Made by a program: the position numbers and the translations under genes. The notes beneath the pieces are model-generated. The model saw only the letters and a program-made list of their open reading frames with translations. It ran no database searches and was not told where the DNA came from. A stretch of DNA of 40,488 nt, taken from assembly GCA_030656555.1 (NCBI GenBank), contig JAUSPN010000009.1, forward strand, positions 1-40,488, read 5' to 3'. Below, piece after piece: positions 15,623 through 25,603 of this stretch (positions within the stretch are counted from its first letter, which is position 1; each line of letters opens with the position of its first letter). This DNA comes from Candidatus Desulfaltia sp. Its GTDB lineage: Bacteria > Desulfobacterota > Desulfobacteria > Desulfobacterales > ETH-SRB1.

Positions 15623-16231
15623 CTATTTAATGTTGTTATCTTTTGAATAAAATACAGCTTCAACCCGTTTTTCTTTGCCGCCCTCAACGATCATGTGGTC
15701 ATCAGATCTGTACATGGTTATTTTTTCGCCTGAAATAAAATTGTTTCCGCTTGTAACCTTCGAATCCGGACCGGTTAAAACAGTAATCCCTGTTTCCGCC
15801 GTATAAACCGCCTGTTGTGCCGTTGCAACCTTGTCATCGAATTTTATTACTACATTGCCGTTTGCGACAATCTTTTTTATCATTTCCTCTCCGGCTGCTG
15901 GTTTTTCCTTTTTATCAACACCCTTTTTATAAAAAATCTTCAGCCTGTCGGATGTAATAACATCGGTTTCTCTAATTGCTACAACATTCCCAATAAATTC
16001 AGCAAACATGGCTTCGTTATCGGTAACCAGCCTGTCGGATGTAATATGAATTTTATTGCTGTCTTTTTCCGGGTTTTTTGCCGGATTTATTGTCGGATCG
16101 CCGGCATATGCAAAAGACGCCTTAAAAACACATACAAACAACAAAACTACAACCAGGGCACAGGATGCCCGACAACCTGTTATTCTATAAAGTAATGGTC
16201 TCACTAAAACTGCCCTTAATCCTTCCTTCAA
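15623..16231 (-). CDS. lptA: LPS transport periplasmic protein LptA
   Basis: Periplasmic bridge protein that carries LPS between LptC and LptD. A hydrophobic signal sequence (about residues 20-42) ends in AYA before Gly-Asp. An OstA-type beta-jellyroll follows (ITSDRLVTDNEAMFAEFIGNV, then GNVVIKFDDKVATAQQAVY). The start overlaps the end of lptC by 47 bases; a shorter start inside would reduce the overlap, so the N-terminus is uncertain. The order lptC-lptA-lptB is standard. Confidence 0.9.
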   Translation of the reverse strand: MKEGLRAVLVRPLLYRITGCRASCALVVVLLFVCVFKASFAYAGDPTINPAKNPEKDSNKIHITSDRLVTDNEAMFAEFIGNVVAIRETDVITSDRLKIFYKKGVDKKEKPAAGEEMIKKIVANGNVVIKFDDKVATAQQAVYTAETGITVLTGPDSKVTSGNNFISGEKITMYRSDDHMIVEGGKEKRVEAVFYSKDNNIK

Positions 16232-16766
16232 ACAAGATCCTGTTGGTATTTAAATCAAAACTCATCGAGTCGGCTGTAAGATTGAGTGAATCACCGACAA
16301 TTTCCACAGGAACTTTTGAAAAAATAATCCGTTTGGCGTATTCGTAATTAAGTTTTTTGGTTCTCAGCCTGTAAGTTTCATTTTGCACAACAACGTCGCC
16401 TGTAACCTCTATGTCATTTGAATCTGTTTTCAGAATACCTTTATCAGCCGTCAGATAAACCTTTCTTTCATCTTTAAGAAAAAATGTTACAATAACATCC
16501 TGGAGATTTGCCTGTTTGGTTGCATCAACATAATATGCTGATTTAGCCTCCAGGCTCCATTCCTTTATCCCATCACGCGTCGCTGTTTGGTAAACCTTGC
16601 TTATTGATATGTTTGCCTTGGTGTTAAGAAATGAAATGAACTTGCCCTGTTTATTCAAAAATAATCGATAACCTATAAAAACAGCTGAAATAGCGCATAG
16701 GGAAACAAGCATAATTGTAACTAAAAAAAATTTCAGTCTTTTATTTTTAGTATTTTTTTTCTTCAT
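16185..16766 (-). CDS. lptC: LPS export protein LptC
   Basis: Bitopic inner-membrane protein that receives LPS from LptBFG and passes it to LptA. A basic N-terminus (KKKNTKNKRLK) and one membrane helix (about 12-34 from this start) precede a periplasmic OstA-like domain (WSLEAKSAYYVDATKQANLQDV). I start at ATG 16766; a TTG at 16781 would add five residues. No strong ribosome-binding site is seen. It overlaps lptA at its 3' end. Confidence 0.88.
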   Translation of the reverse strand: MKKKNTKNKRLKFFLVTIMLVSLCAISAVFIGYRLFLNKQGKFISFLNTKANISISKVYQTATRDGIKEWSLEAKSAYYVDATKQANLQDVIVTFFLKDERKVYLTADKGILKTDSNDIEVTGDVVVQNETYRLRTKKLNYEYAKRIIFSKVPVEIVGDSLNLTADSMSFDLNTNRILFEGRIKGSFSETITL

Positions 16767-16839
16767 AAAAAGCACTATCAATGACTAAGTAAAAAGGTTC
16801 ATATACAAGACGCAGTAGATGGGCCTTTTGACGACGCCA

Positions 16840-17355
16840 TCAAAACCGCCTGATAATATTTTCTAAAAGCCCCTGAGCTTTTAATATGGTTTCGCAAACC
16901 TCTCTTACAGCACCAAAGCCGCCCTTTGCCAATGTAACCATATCGGCTTTTTCCAGCAGCTTTTCGTGTGCATCGGCTACGGCAATGGAAAGACCGACCA
17001 GTTTCATCAAGGGAAGATCGGGCAAATCATCGCCAATAAATGCAATCCCTTCGGGCAGCACGCCTGTCCGCGTAATAATAGAATCCATAACAGAAGCCTT
17101 ATCACCGACTCCGTCGAACACATATGAAATGCCAAGATTTTTACACCTGTGCAAAAGAGCCTTTGATGTTCTCCCTGTTACGACACATACATCTATTCCT
17201 TCTTCGATAAGAAGCCTTATCCCAAGCCCGTCTTTAACATTAAAAACTTTGGTCTCCTCGGCATTGTCATTATAGATTATACTGCCGTCGGTAAGAACTC
17301 CGTCTACATCAAGGAGAAGAAGTTTTATCCTTTTTAATTTATCAACAACCATCAT
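16840..17355 (-). CDS. kdsC: 3-deoxy-D-manno-octulosonate 8-phosphate phosphatase
   Basis: HAD-family phosphatase giving KDO from KDO-8-phosphate. Motif I is LLDVDGVLTDG (Asp16, Asp18), motif II is VVTGRTS, and motif III/IV is FIGDDLPDLPLM. At 171 residues it is a capless C0 HAD enzyme, as expected for the tetrameric family. It follows kdsA and precedes the lpt genes, which fits KDO and LPS assembly. Confidence 0.94.
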   Translation of the reverse strand: MMVVDKLKRIKLLLLDVDGVLTDGSIIYNDNAEETKVFNVKDGLGIRLLIEEGIDVCVVTGRTSKALLHRCKNLGISYVFDGVGDKASVMDSIITRTGVLPEGIAFIGDDLPDLPLMKLVGLSIAVADAHEKLLEKADMVTLAKGGFGAVREVCETILKAQGLLENIIRRF

Positions 17356-17413
17356 CCCTTACTGTCCCCTGAACCCTGGCACCAGAACCCTTCCCGATTA
17401 AGTCTTTGCTCAA

Positions 17414-18232
17414 TTAAACCAATACACCTCTAATCGCAACAAGTTGTGAAAGAAGCTCGTAAAGATCATCAAGTTTTAACGAATTAGGTCCATCACAAAG
17501 CGCCCTGTCCGGATCTTTATGAACCTCCACAAATATTCCATCCGCACCTGCGGCAACCGCGGCTTTTGCAAGGATCGGCGCAAATTCACGCTGCCCTCCG
17601 GAACTTGAACCAGCCCCTCCTGGAAGCTGGATGCTGTGAGTAGCGTCAAATATTATCGGACAGCCTGTATCCTGCATTATCTTTATGCCGCGGAAATCTA
17701 CAACCAGATTGTTATAGCCGAACATTGTGCCCCGTTCCGTAATAATGATCTGTTTGTTTCCTGCAAAGGTTATCTTTTCAACAATATTGAAAACATCCCA
17801 GGGAGCAAGAAACTGTCCTTTCTTAATATTTACCGGCTTTCCGGCCACGGCAACCTCTGAAATAAAATCGGTTTGTCTGCACAAAAAAGCAGGAATCTGT
17901 ATTATATCGAGTACCTGTGCAGCTCTTTCCACTTCGGTTATTCTGTGAACATCTGAAAGAATCTTTATGCCGAGTTCTGACTTTATTTGCGCAAGAATTT
18001 TAAGCCCATCAACCAGTCCAGGACCCCTGAAAGAATTTATTGATGTGCGGTTGGCCTTGTCATAGGATGCCTTGAATATAAATGGAATGCCTAATTCTTG
18101 CGTAAGTTCTTTGAGAAATAAAGCTATTTCAAAACTGGTCTCATAATCCTCTATCACACATGGACCTGAAATAAGTACAAGAGGCGCTCCCTGCCCGATT
18201 GATATATTACCTGTTTTGACTATATTACCCAT
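17414..18232 (-). CDS. kdsA: KDO-8-phosphate synthase
   Basis: Condenses PEP with arabinose 5-phosphate to KDO-8-phosphate. The substrate-binding motifs KASYDKANRTS, FRGPGL and PAFLCRQTDF are present, and the end carries DGPNSL. Cys25 (SGPCVIED) stands where the metal-independent enzyme of E. coli has Asn, so this is probably the metal-dependent class; His and Glu ligands are available in DATHS and FVEVH. It heads the minus-strand run behind a good sigma-70-like promoter. Confidence 0.95.
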   Translation of the reverse strand: MGNIVKTGNISIGQGAPLVLISGPCVIEDYETSFEIALFLKELTQELGIPFIFKASYDKANRTSINSFRGPGLVDGLKILAQIKSELGIKILSDVHRITEVERAAQVLDIIQIPAFLCRQTDFISEVAVAGKPVNIKKGQFLAPWDVFNIVEKITFAGNKQIIITERGTMFGYNNLVVDFRGIKIMQDTGCPIIFDATHSIQLPGGAGSSSGGQREFAPILAKAAVAAGADGIFVEVHKDPDRALCDGPNSLKLDDLYELLSQLVAIRGVLV

Positions 18233-18265
18233 AATGTGTCAGACCTCGTCGAATAGAATAAAAGA

Positions 18266-18294
18266 AATTTATCTTACACATGGTTAAAAGTCAA
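18266..18294 (-). promoter_or_regulatory. Sigma-70-like promoter of the kdsA run
   Basis: On the minus strand TTGACT (18294-18289) is followed after 17 bases by TAAATT (18271-18266), 34 bases before the kdsA ATG. GAGG lies 11 bases before that ATG. Confidence 0.55.
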
Positions 18295-18311
18295 GAAACG
18301 AAAACTTTACC

Positions 18312-18340
18312 TTGATTACACGCTTTTTAGCTGTTATATT
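18312..18340 (+). promoter_or_regulatory. Sigma-70-like promoter of the M23 peptidase gene
   Basis: TTGATT (18312-18317), 17 bases, TATATT (18335-18340), about 40 bases before the TTG start at 18379. It is divergent from the kdsA promoter, with the two -35 boxes 17 bases apart. Confidence 0.55.
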
Positions 18341-18378
18341 TTACTAATATATTAAAATTAAAAACGGAATGTAACCCA

Positions 18379-19749
18379 TTGAAAACCAAGACAAAATATA
18401 CAAAATATCAGTTTACAGTTCTAATCTGTTTTATATTGATTGTTCCAACAGCGTGGTTTTTCTCAACCAGATTTGAGGGCGAAAGACCGTCTGTTACGCT
18501 GGAACTCCCCTCTTTGTCAATAAAAGCATCTCAAGAGCTTTCCGTTTCGGTGTCTGATACTAAAAGCGGTGTGCGAATGATGTGGATCGGTCTTTATAAA
18601 GACGGCAAAGAGGTTGTGCTGCTTGATAAGGACTTTCAGTCGCCAGAGTATAAGGGCGGAAAAATTCATAAAGAAACCTTCAAGATCAAGATAGAGCCAG
18701 GGAAAATAGGAATTAGCGACGGCAAGGCAATTTTGCGTATTGTTGCGAGGGATTTTTCCTGGCGCGGATTGTGGCACGGCAATAAAACATATATTGAAAA
18801 AAATATAACCATCGACACTCTGGCGCCTGAAATAGATATTCTGAGCAGAGCCCACAATATAAGCCAGGGAGGGGCAGCCCTGGCTATATACAGGCTGTCC
18901 GAGCCATGCCCAAAAAGCGGAATATATGTTGGAGAAAATTTCTTCCCGGGCTATTCAGGATATTTTAAGGATCCTGATATCTTCATGGCCTTTTTTGCAC
19001 TCAGTTACGACAAGGGGCCAAAAACCGAAATTTTTGTTAAAGCAACCGACCCGGCAGGCAACAATGCAATAGCCGGATTGTCTTATTATATAAAAAAGAA
19101 GGAATTTAGAAAAGATGTGATTAACATTTCAGATAAATTTCTAAACTATAAGATGCCGGAATTCGAAATTGATGCTCCGTCAGATTCCAAAACATCCGTG
19201 CTGGATAAATTTTTAAAAATAAATCGTAATCTTCGTCAAAGCAACTACAGGCAGGTAACGGAAATAGGGCAAAAAACCGACAACGTGTTGTACTGGAACG
19301 GGCCATTTCAAAGGTTGCCAAACTCGGCAAACAGGGCTGGATTTGCTGATCATCGAACATACAAATACAAAGGACAAACAATCGACCAGCAGGTACACCT
19401 TGGCATAGATCTGGCATCTGTTGCGAATTCGCCGGTGCCTGCATCCAACAGGGGAAAGGTAGTTTTTACCGGCTATCTTGGTATTTATGGAAAAACCGTT
19501 ATACTCGACCATGGATTCGGGTTGCTTAGCATGTATTCTCATTTAAGCAGTTATAATGTGCAAAAGGATCAGCTTGTATCAAAGGGTGAAATTATAGGCC
19601 GCACAGGCATGACAGGCCTTGCAGGCGGCGATCATTTGCATTTCGGCATTCTTATCCATAACACATTTGTAAACCCTGTTGAATGGTGGGATGCGACCTG
19701 GATAAAAAATAATATTTCAAGCAAAATAAACAATGCTAAGTCCGGATAA
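18379..19749 (+). CDS. M23 family metallopeptidase (LytM domain)
   Basis: Envelope-located peptidoglycan endopeptidase. A membrane anchor lies near residues 12-30. A long beta-rich region with Ig-like features follows (about 40-250), then the LytM domain at about 315-440. The zinc ligands His340 and Asp344 (HLGID) and the HxH pair His419/His421 (DHLHFGI) are intact, so it should be catalytically active on peptide crosslinks. The start appears to be TTG; no better upstream codon is seen. The long non-catalytic region may position the enzyme or regulate it. Confidence 0.88.
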   Translation: MKTKTKYTKYQFTVLICFILIVPTAWFFSTRFEGERPSVTLELPSLSIKASQELSVSVSDTKSGVRMMWIGLYKDGKEVVLLDKDFQSPEYKGGKIHKETFKIKIEPGKIGISDGKAILRIVARDFSWRGLWHGNKTYIEKNITIDTLAPEIDILSRAHNISQGGAALAIYRLSEPCPKSGIYVGENFFPGYSGYFKDPDIFMAFFALSYDKGPKTEIFVKATDPAGNNAIAGLSYYIKKKEFRKDVINISDKFLNYKMPEFEIDAPSDSKTSVLDKFLKINRNLRQSNYRQVTEIGQKTDNVLYWNGPFQRLPNSANRAGFADHRTYKYKGQTIDQQVHLGIDLASVANSPVPASNRGKVVFTGYLGIYGKTVILDHGFGLLSMYSHLSSYNVQKDQLVSKGEIIGRTGMTGLAGGDHLHFGILIHNTFVNPVEWWDATWIKNNISSKINNAKSG

Positions 19750-19828
19750 ATAGTAACAGTTCAACCAGGTACAAAGCCATGGCAATAATTGAGTAGCCAA
19801 CCATATGTTCTGCCGGGAGTATTTTGAA

Positions 19829-20998
19829 ATGAAAAGACATAAAGTCAACAAAACTTATAAAGAAATCAATGAAAAAATCAAATCAGGCAAAGTGGTTGTG
19901 GTTACAGCAGAGGAAATGATTGATATTGTCAAAAACAAAGGCCCGATTGAAGCTGCAAGACATGTTGATGTGGTAACCACAGGAACCTTTTCCCCTATGT
20001 GTTCTTCAGGAGCCTTTATTAATTTCGGGCATTCTGTTCCGGGAATTAAGGCTTCCAAGGTCTGGCTGAACAAAGTGCCCGCATATGCTGGAATTGCCGC
20101 CGTAGACTGCTATATCGGGGCCACGGAACCGTGCGAGGATGATCCGTTAAACAAGGTATATCCCGGTGAATTCAAATACGGAGGGGGCCATGTAATCCAG
20201 GATCTGGTTGCAAAAAAGAAGGTATATTTAAAAGCAACATCTTATGGAACAGCGTGCTATCCAAACAGGATGATGGAAAAGGAAATAACTCTGCGCACCC
20301 TTCCCAGCGCAACGCTTTGCAACCCAAGAAACGGGTATCAGAATTATAACTGTGCTGTAAATCTTACCAACAAAACTGTTTATACTTATATGGGCGCTCT
20401 TAAACCCAAAGCAGGCAATGCAAACTACTGCTCTGCAGGACAATTAAGCCCTCTTTTTAATGACCCTTATTACAAAACCATCGGACTTGGAACCAGGATT
20501 TTTTTAGGGGGCGGCACCGGGTATGTAGCATGGCACGGAACCCAGCACAATCCTTCTGTAAAGAGAACTGAAGGGGGTGTTCCTGTCGCACCTGCCGGAA
20601 CATTATGGGTTATGGGAGACATGAAAACGATGAGTCCTGGCTGGCTGGTTGGTGTTAGTCTCCAGGGTTATGGATGTTCGCTGGCCGTAGGTCTGGGTAT
20701 TCCGATCCCGATATTAAACGAAGAAATTGCGCAACACACTGCTATATCCGACGAGGAAATTTTTACCCAGATAATTGATTATGGACATGATTATCCAAAC
20801 GGCATTTCAAAAAGCTACGGCCAAGTCAGTTATGCCGAGCTTAAAAGCGGCCATATAAAATTTCAGGGAGAAACTGTCCCAACCGTGCCTATTTCCAGCA
20901 TAGTAAAGGCCCGTGAAATCGCTGAAATATTGAAAAACTGGATTTCAGACGGTAAATTCACATTGGGCGAACCGCAGTTTACTCTTCCAAATGCCTGA
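19829..20998 (+). CDS. Homocysteine biosynthesis protein (DUF39/HcyBio family)
   Basis: Member of the HcyBio family found in methanogens and anaerobic bacteria, implicated in making homocysteine from aspartate semialdehyde and a reduced sulfur donor. Family landmarks include the Cys in GTFSPMCSSGAFINFGH, GGGHVIQDLV, SYGTACYPNR and GGGTGYVAWHGTQHNP. It has the HcyBio part only (389 residues), without the CBS or ferredoxin extension seen in some members. I start at ATG 19829, 9 bases after GGGAG; an ATG at 19805 is in frame but has no site. It overlaps thpR by 8 bases. Confidence 0.88.
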   Translation: MKRHKVNKTYKEINEKIKSGKVVVVTAEEMIDIVKNKGPIEAARHVDVVTTGTFSPMCSSGAFINFGHSVPGIKASKVWLNKVPAYAGIAAVDCYIGATEPCEDDPLNKVYPGEFKYGGGHVIQDLVAKKKVYLKATSYGTACYPNRMMEKEITLRTLPSATLCNPRNGYQNYNCAVNLTNKTVYTYMGALKPKAGNANYCSAGQLSPLFNDPYYKTIGLGTRIFLGGGTGYVAWHGTQHNPSVKRTEGGVPVAPAGTLWVMGDMKTMSPGWLVGVSLQGYGCSLAVGLGIPIPILNEEIAQHTAISDEEIFTQIIDYGHDYPNGISKSYGQVSYAELKSGHIKFQGETVPTVPISSIVKAREIAEILKNWISDGKFTLGEPQFTLPNA

Positions 20999-21569
20999 CA
21001 TCATACGCACTTTCATAGGTTTTGAACTGCCGGAAAAAATAAGATCCTTTATCGGCAGTATTCAGGAAAATTTAAAGTCTAATCAACTGGATGCACAGTG
21101 GGTTCAAACAAAAAACATCCACCTTACACTGAAATTTTTAGGCAACATCAATAAAGACGACTCACAAAAGGTAGGTGAAGCAATATTTAAATCTGCCGCA
21201 GATCATGCTCCGATATCTCTAACTGCAAAAGGGATCGGCGCCTTTCCAGGCATTAACCGTCCCAGTGTCTTATGGGTTGGCATCAAAGGGCAAATTGACA
21301 TGCTTATTCAACTGCAAAGGAGTCTTGACGATCAATTGGAGAAGATAGGTTTTTCAAGGGAGAACAGGCCGTTTAAAGGGCATCTGACGCTGGCTCGTGT
21401 AAAAAAACAGCTTGACCAGGCAAAACTTATTGATGCGATAAAAAAATATAAAGAACTTGAATCAGAGCCATTTATTGCAGATAATATTGTTCTGTTTAAA
21501 AGTGATTTAAAATCAACCGGTGCTATTTATACAAAGCTGGTCAGCGTATCATTAAAAAACCCGGGTTGA
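20991..21569 (+). CDS. thpR: RNA 2',3'-cyclic phosphodiesterase (2H family)
   Basis: 2H phosphoesterase that hydrolyses 2',3'-cyclic phosphate RNA ends. The two catalytic HxTx motifs are His44/Thr46 (HLTLKFLG) and His131/Thr133 (HLTLARV). Length (192) matches the LigT/ThpR family. It begins inside the end of the homocysteine gene (ATGCCTGA overlap), so translation is coupled. Confidence 0.92.
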   Translation: MPDIIRTFIGFELPEKIRSFIGSIQENLKSNQLDAQWVQTKNIHLTLKFLGNINKDDSQKVGEAIFKSAADHAPISLTAKGIGAFPGINRPSVLWVGIKGQIDMLIQLQRSLDDQLEKIGFSRENRPFKGHLTLARVKKQLDQAKLIDAIKKYKELESEPFIADNIVLFKSDLKSTGAIYTKLVSVSLKNPG

Positions 21570-21570
21570 G

Positions 21571-21665
21571 CGGTTCAACGTTCACGGTTCACGGTTGAAA
21601 AGCCCTAACTCACTATTAACAAAAGGATACCAGCAGACTATAACCTTTGAACCTTGAACCTGAAA
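21571..21665. repeat. Short-word inverted repeat upstream of recA
   Basis: GGTTCA/GGTTGA words (21571-21599) face TTGAACC words (21641-21665) in inverted orientation with several mismatches. Similar low-complexity inverted cassettes occur at 36001-36124, 36811-36864 and 38134-38274. Confidence 0.5.
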
Positions 21666-21704
21666 CCGATTACTTTAGATAAAAATATATTTTGGGAGGA
21701 TATT

Positions 21705-22727
21705 ATGAGCATTTCACCGGACAAAGAAAAAGCTGCAGCAAGCGCCATAGTTCAAATTGAACGTCAGTTCGGCAAAGGTTCTATTATGAAGTTGGGCGGC
21801 CAGCCGATTGTTGATGTTCCCGTAATACCGACAGGGTCCCTCGCTCTTGACAAAGCGCTGGGCATAGGAGGATTGCCAAGGGGCAGGGTCATAGAAGTTT
21901 TTGGCCCGGAATCATCCGGCAAAACAACTCTGACCCTTCAGGTTATTGCAGAAGCTCAGAAACGGGACGGCATTGCCGCATTTATAGATGCTGAGCATGC
22001 TCTTGATATCGGGTATGCAAAGAAGCTTGGCGTAAATTGTGACGAGCTTTTGCTTGCGCAGCCTGATACGGGTGAACAGGCGCTTGAAATAACAGATATG
22101 CTGGTTAGAAGCGGAGCAATAGATATCGTGGTTATAGACTCCGTTGCAGCGCTTGTTCCCAGAGCGGAAATCGAAGGGGAAATGGGTGATTCCCACATGG
22201 GGCTCCAAGCCAGGCTCATGTCGCAGGCGCTTAGAAAGCTGACCGCTTCAATAAACAAAACCATGACATCGGTTATTTTTATCAACCAGATACGCATGAA
22301 AATAGGTGTGGTGTTCGGCAATCCTGAAACAACTACCGGTGGAAATGCCCTCAAGTTTTATTCTTCTGTAAGGCTTGATATCAGACGCATCGGAGCTATA
22401 AAAGACGGCCAGGATATTATGGGAAGCCGCACAAGGGTGCGTGTTGTAAAAAACAAGATGGCGCCCCCTTTCAAGGAGGCTGAATTTGATATTGTTTATA
22501 GTGAAGGCATATCAAAAACAGGTGACCTTGTTGACGCAGGCGTCGAAGCAGGCATAATTGAAAAAAGCGGGTCATGGTACTCATATGATGGAGAGAGAAT
22601 CGGCCAGGGTCGTGAAAATGTAAAAAAATTCTTGAGCGAAAATCCGGATATTTATAATTCCGCTTTTAAAAAAGTTAGAGAAAAACTGGGGCTTTCTCAC
22701 AAAGAAGAATTGAAGGTTGAAGGTTGA
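21705..22727 (+). CDS. recA: Recombinase RecA
   Basis: Central homologous recombination ATPase and SOS co-protease. Walker A is GPESSGKTT, Walker B is [11 protein letters not shown], and loops L1/L2 ([21 protein letters not shown] and [15 protein letters not shown]) are intact. I use ATG 21705, because GGAGG lies 5 bases before it; a frame extension to 21654 is not supported. The last residues (LKVEG) and the stop are encoded in a TTGAAGG tandem repeat. No recX follows, and alaS comes next. Confidence 0.97.
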   Translation: MSISPDKEKAAASAIVQIERQFGKGSIMKLGGQPIVDVPVIPTGSLALDKALGIGGLPRGRVIEVFGPESSGKTTLTLQVIAEAQKRDGIAAFIDAEHALDIGYAKKLGVNCDELLLAQPDTGEQALEITDMLVRSGAIDIVVIDSVAALVPRAEIEGEMGDSHMGLQARLMSQALRKLTASINKTMTSVIFINQIRMKIGVVFGNPETTTGGNALKFYSSVRLDIRRIGAIKDGQDIMGSRTRVRVVKNKMAPPFKEAEFDIVYSEGISKTGDLVDAGVEAGIIEKSGSWYSYDGERIGQGRENVKKFLSENPDIYNSAFKKVREKLGLSHKEELKVEG

Positions 22728-22743
22728 AGGTTGAAGGTTGAAG
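22710..22743 (+). repeat. TTGAAGG tandem repeat at the recA 3' end
   Basis: Nearly five copies of a 7-base unit. The first two to three units are translated as the RecA C-terminus and contain its TGA. A unit-number change would alter the RecA tail or stop position. Confidence 0.85.
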
Positions 22744-22846
22744 ATTTGCAGAAAAATCTGTTTAATCTGTGGATTAAAATTGACAGGATTCCTTCAATAT
22801 TCAATCAACAACATTCAATTGACCACTAACGAGTAACCAGCAACTT

Positions 22847-25492
22847 ATGAAAATGACGAGCGATGAAATACGCATTCAATTCCTTGAATATTTTAAAAAG
22901 CACGATCATCGGATTATAAGAAGTTCTTCACTTGTTCCTTCAGATGATCCCACTTTGTTGTTTACAAATGCCGGTATGGTACAGTTTAAACGCACCTTTC
23001 TGGGCGAAGAAAAAAGAAGCTATGTAAGGGCGGTAACATCACAGAAATGCGTGCGCGCAGGAGGTAAACATAACGACCTGGAAAACGTGGGTTATACTGC
23101 CAGGCACCATACCTTTTTTGAGATGTTAGGAAACTTTTCCTTTGGTGACTATTTCAAGGAAAAAGGGATTGAGTTTGCATGGGATCTGCTTGTTAACGGC
23201 TATGGCCTGCCGGCAGAAAAGCTATGGGCTTCAGTCTACCTTGATGATGACGAAGCATATAATATCTGGAGTAAAAATACCGGCGTGCCGGAAGAGCGGA
23301 TTGTGCGGTTTGGGGAAAAGGATAATTTCTGGTCAATGGGAGATACAGGCCCATGCGGCCCGTGCAGTGAAATACTCCTTGACAGGGGAAAAGAGTTCGG
23401 TTGCAACAGTCCTGATTGCAGAGTTGGATGTGAATGCGACAGGTATCTTGAGCTGTGGAATCTTGTCTTTATGCAGTATAGCCGCGATGCCGCAGGAAAA
23501 ATGACCCCCCTTCCAAAACCCAGCATTGATACTGGAATGGGTCTTGAACGGATAGCCTCTCTTATGCAGAATGTGCCTACAAACTTTGATACTGATCTTA
23601 TCCGCCCTATTATTACAATGGTGGAAACTCTTTCAGAAAAAAAGTTCGGCAATTCTATGCAAAACGACATAGCCATGAAAGTAATTGCCGACCACACCAG
23701 GGCTGCCGCATTTCTTATAGGCGACGGAGTACTTCCATCTAATGAGGGAAGAGGATATGTGCTTCGCCGAATCATACGTAGAGCAATACGTTATGGCCGC
23801 AATATAGATCTTTCAAAGCCGTTTCTTCATAAAACAGCAGGTGTGGTTTTTGATATAATGAAAACACCCTACCCTGAGCTTTTAAATGCTTCTGCTTTTA
23901 TCAAAAATGTAATTCAAAATGAAGAAGTCAGATTTTTAGAAACCCTTGATAACGGGCTTAAGCTTTTAAACGAAACTCTTGCCGATATAAAAGCAAAAAA
24001 TCAAACCCAGGTGCCTGGAAATATAATATTCAAACTTTACGACACCTATGGATTTCCTGTCGATATCATCAGGGATGTGGTAAGGGATGAAAACATGACC
24101 CTGGATATGACCGGCTTTAACGAAGCCATGGAAGGGCAGCGAACCAGATCCAGGTCTGTGGCTTCCTTTTCAGGTATCGGCGAAGCCTACAAAAAGCTTG
24201 CGGCTAAAGGAATAAAATCGCTGTTTGTCGGTTATGAAAGCCTGTCATGCAAATCAAAGGCCATTGTTGTCGTGGTTGAAGGCAACGAAGTCCAAGAGGC
24301 TGCAACCGGAAGTGAAATTGAAGTTGTAACTGAAACCACCCCCTTTTATGGTCAGGCGGGCGGGCAGATTGGAGACACAGGAAGGATAACCGGACAAAGT
24401 CATAACCAGACGCTTGATATCACTATATTTGATACGATTAAAGATCCAACAGGACTGATAATCCACAAAGGCAAAATAATTTCAGGAAGCATTAAAAGGG
24501 GCGATAGTGTAACACTTGTTGTTGAAAAAACAAGCCGTGAGGCTATTGCCTGTAACCACACTGCCACCCATATACTCCATTTTGCATTACGCAAGGTGCT
24601 GGGCGACCATGTAAAACAGGCTGGTTCATTTGTATCACAAGACAGGCTTCGTTTTGATTTTAACCATTTTTCTCAGGTTGATGGCGATACTTTAAATAAA
24701 ATTGAAACCATTGTAAACAATCAGATACGCGAAAATGTTTTGGTTGAAACAAAAGAAATGGATGCTGAAGAAGCATTAAAATCAGACGCTACAGCCCTTT
24801 TTGAAGAAAAATATGGAGACAGAGTCAGGGTTGTTTCCCTTGCATCTTTCAGCAAGGAACTCTGCGGAGGAACTCATACCATCCGCACCGGTAACATAGG
24901 CCTTTTCAAGATAATCGGAGAATCCAGCGTAGCATCGGGAATAAGAAGGATCGAAGCCCTGACAGGCGAAGCAGCGCTTGAATATATCCAGAAGACTTCA
25001 AAAATAGTTCAGGAAACAGCCCGCCTGATAAAAGAAAGGCCGGAAGATATTCCAAAGAGAATTGATAAAATAATCAGCGAACATAAGTCCGCTGAAAAGG
25101 AAATAGAACAACTTAAAGCAAAAATTGCGGCAACAAAGGCGGATAGCTCTGAAGATGGCATTAAATTAATAAACAATATAAAGGTTCAGGTAAAAAAGGT
25201 CGCAGTTGACACGCCTGCAGCCATTAGAGATCTGGCTGACAGATTCAAGGAAAAAATAAAATCCGGAATCGTTGTGCTTGGCAGTGTCGCAGGCCCCAAG
25301 GTCCTGCTTATCGTGATTGTAACAAAGGATTTAACAAATCGTTTTAATGCAGGAAGCATTATAAAACAGGTTTCAGCAATAGTAGGCGGCGGCGGCGGCG
25401 GAAGGCCCGATATGGCGCAGGCCGGCGGTTCCATGCCTGAGAAACTTGATCAGGCGCTTGAAAAAGCATACGAAATCGTAGAAAAAATGTAG
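22847..25492 (+). CDS. alaS: Alanyl-tRNA synthetase
   Basis: Charges tRNA-Ala and edits mischarged Ser and Gly. The class II aminoacylation core (RAVTSQKCVRAGGKHNDLENVG, GPCGPCSEI), the editing-domain zinc motifs HTATH and CGGTH, and the C-terminal glycine-rich module (VGGGGGGRPDMAQAGG) are all present. Full length (881). The start may be this ATG or the one two codons on. It appears intact. Confidence 0.96.
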   Translation: MKMTSDEIRIQFLEYFKKHDHRIIRSSSLVPSDDPTLLFTNAGMVQFKRTFLGEEKRSYVRAVTSQKCVRAGGKHNDLENVGYTARHHTFFEMLGNFSFGDYFKEKGIEFAWDLLVNGYGLPAEKLWASVYLDDDEAYNIWSKNTGVPEERIVRFGEKDNFWSMGDTGPCGPCSEILLDRGKEFGCNSPDCRVGCECDRYLELWNLVFMQYSRDAAGKMTPLPKPSIDTGMGLERIASLMQNVPTNFDTDLIRPIITMVETLSEKKFGNSMQNDIAMKVIADHTRAAAFLIGDGVLPSNEGRGYVLRRIIRRAIRYGRNIDLSKPFLHKTAGVVFDIMKTPYPELLNASAFIKNVIQNEEVRFLETLDNGLKLLNETLADIKAKNQTQVPGNIIFKLYDTYGFPVDIIRDVVRDENMTLDMTGFNEAMEGQRTRSRSVASFSGIGEAYKKLAAKGIKSLFVGYESLSCKSKAIVVVVEGNEVQEAATGSEIEVVTETTPFYGQAGGQIGDTGRITGQSHNQTLDITIFDTIKDPTGLIIHKGKIISGSIKRGDSVTLVVEKTSREAIACNHTATHILHFALRKVLGDHVKQAGSFVSQDRLRFDFNHFSQVDGDTLNKIETIVNNQIRENVLVETKEMDAEEALKSDATALFEEKYGDRVRVVSLASFSKELCGGTHTIRTGNIGLFKIIGESSVASGIRRIEALTGEAALEYIQKTSKIVQETARLIKERPEDIPKRIDKIISEHKSAEKEIEQLKAKIAATKADSSEDGIKLINNIKVQVKKVAVDTPAAIRDLADRFKEKIKSGIVVLGSVAGPKVLLIVIVTKDLTNRFNAGSIIKQVSAIVGGGGGGRPDMAQAGGSMPEKLDQALEKAYEIVEKM

Positions 25493-25603
25493 AATTACTT
25501 AACTATTTAATTTGAAAAAGGTGCGACTCAGAGCGCAAACCTTCTTGATTGATTAAAGGGACAGCGGTACGAATGTTGTTTGATGAGGGAGGTGAAATAA
25601 CCG

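Noticed and set aside
22847-25492. Several long frames on both strands inside alaS
   Set aside because: alaS is complete and conserved over its full length; the other frames are shadows.
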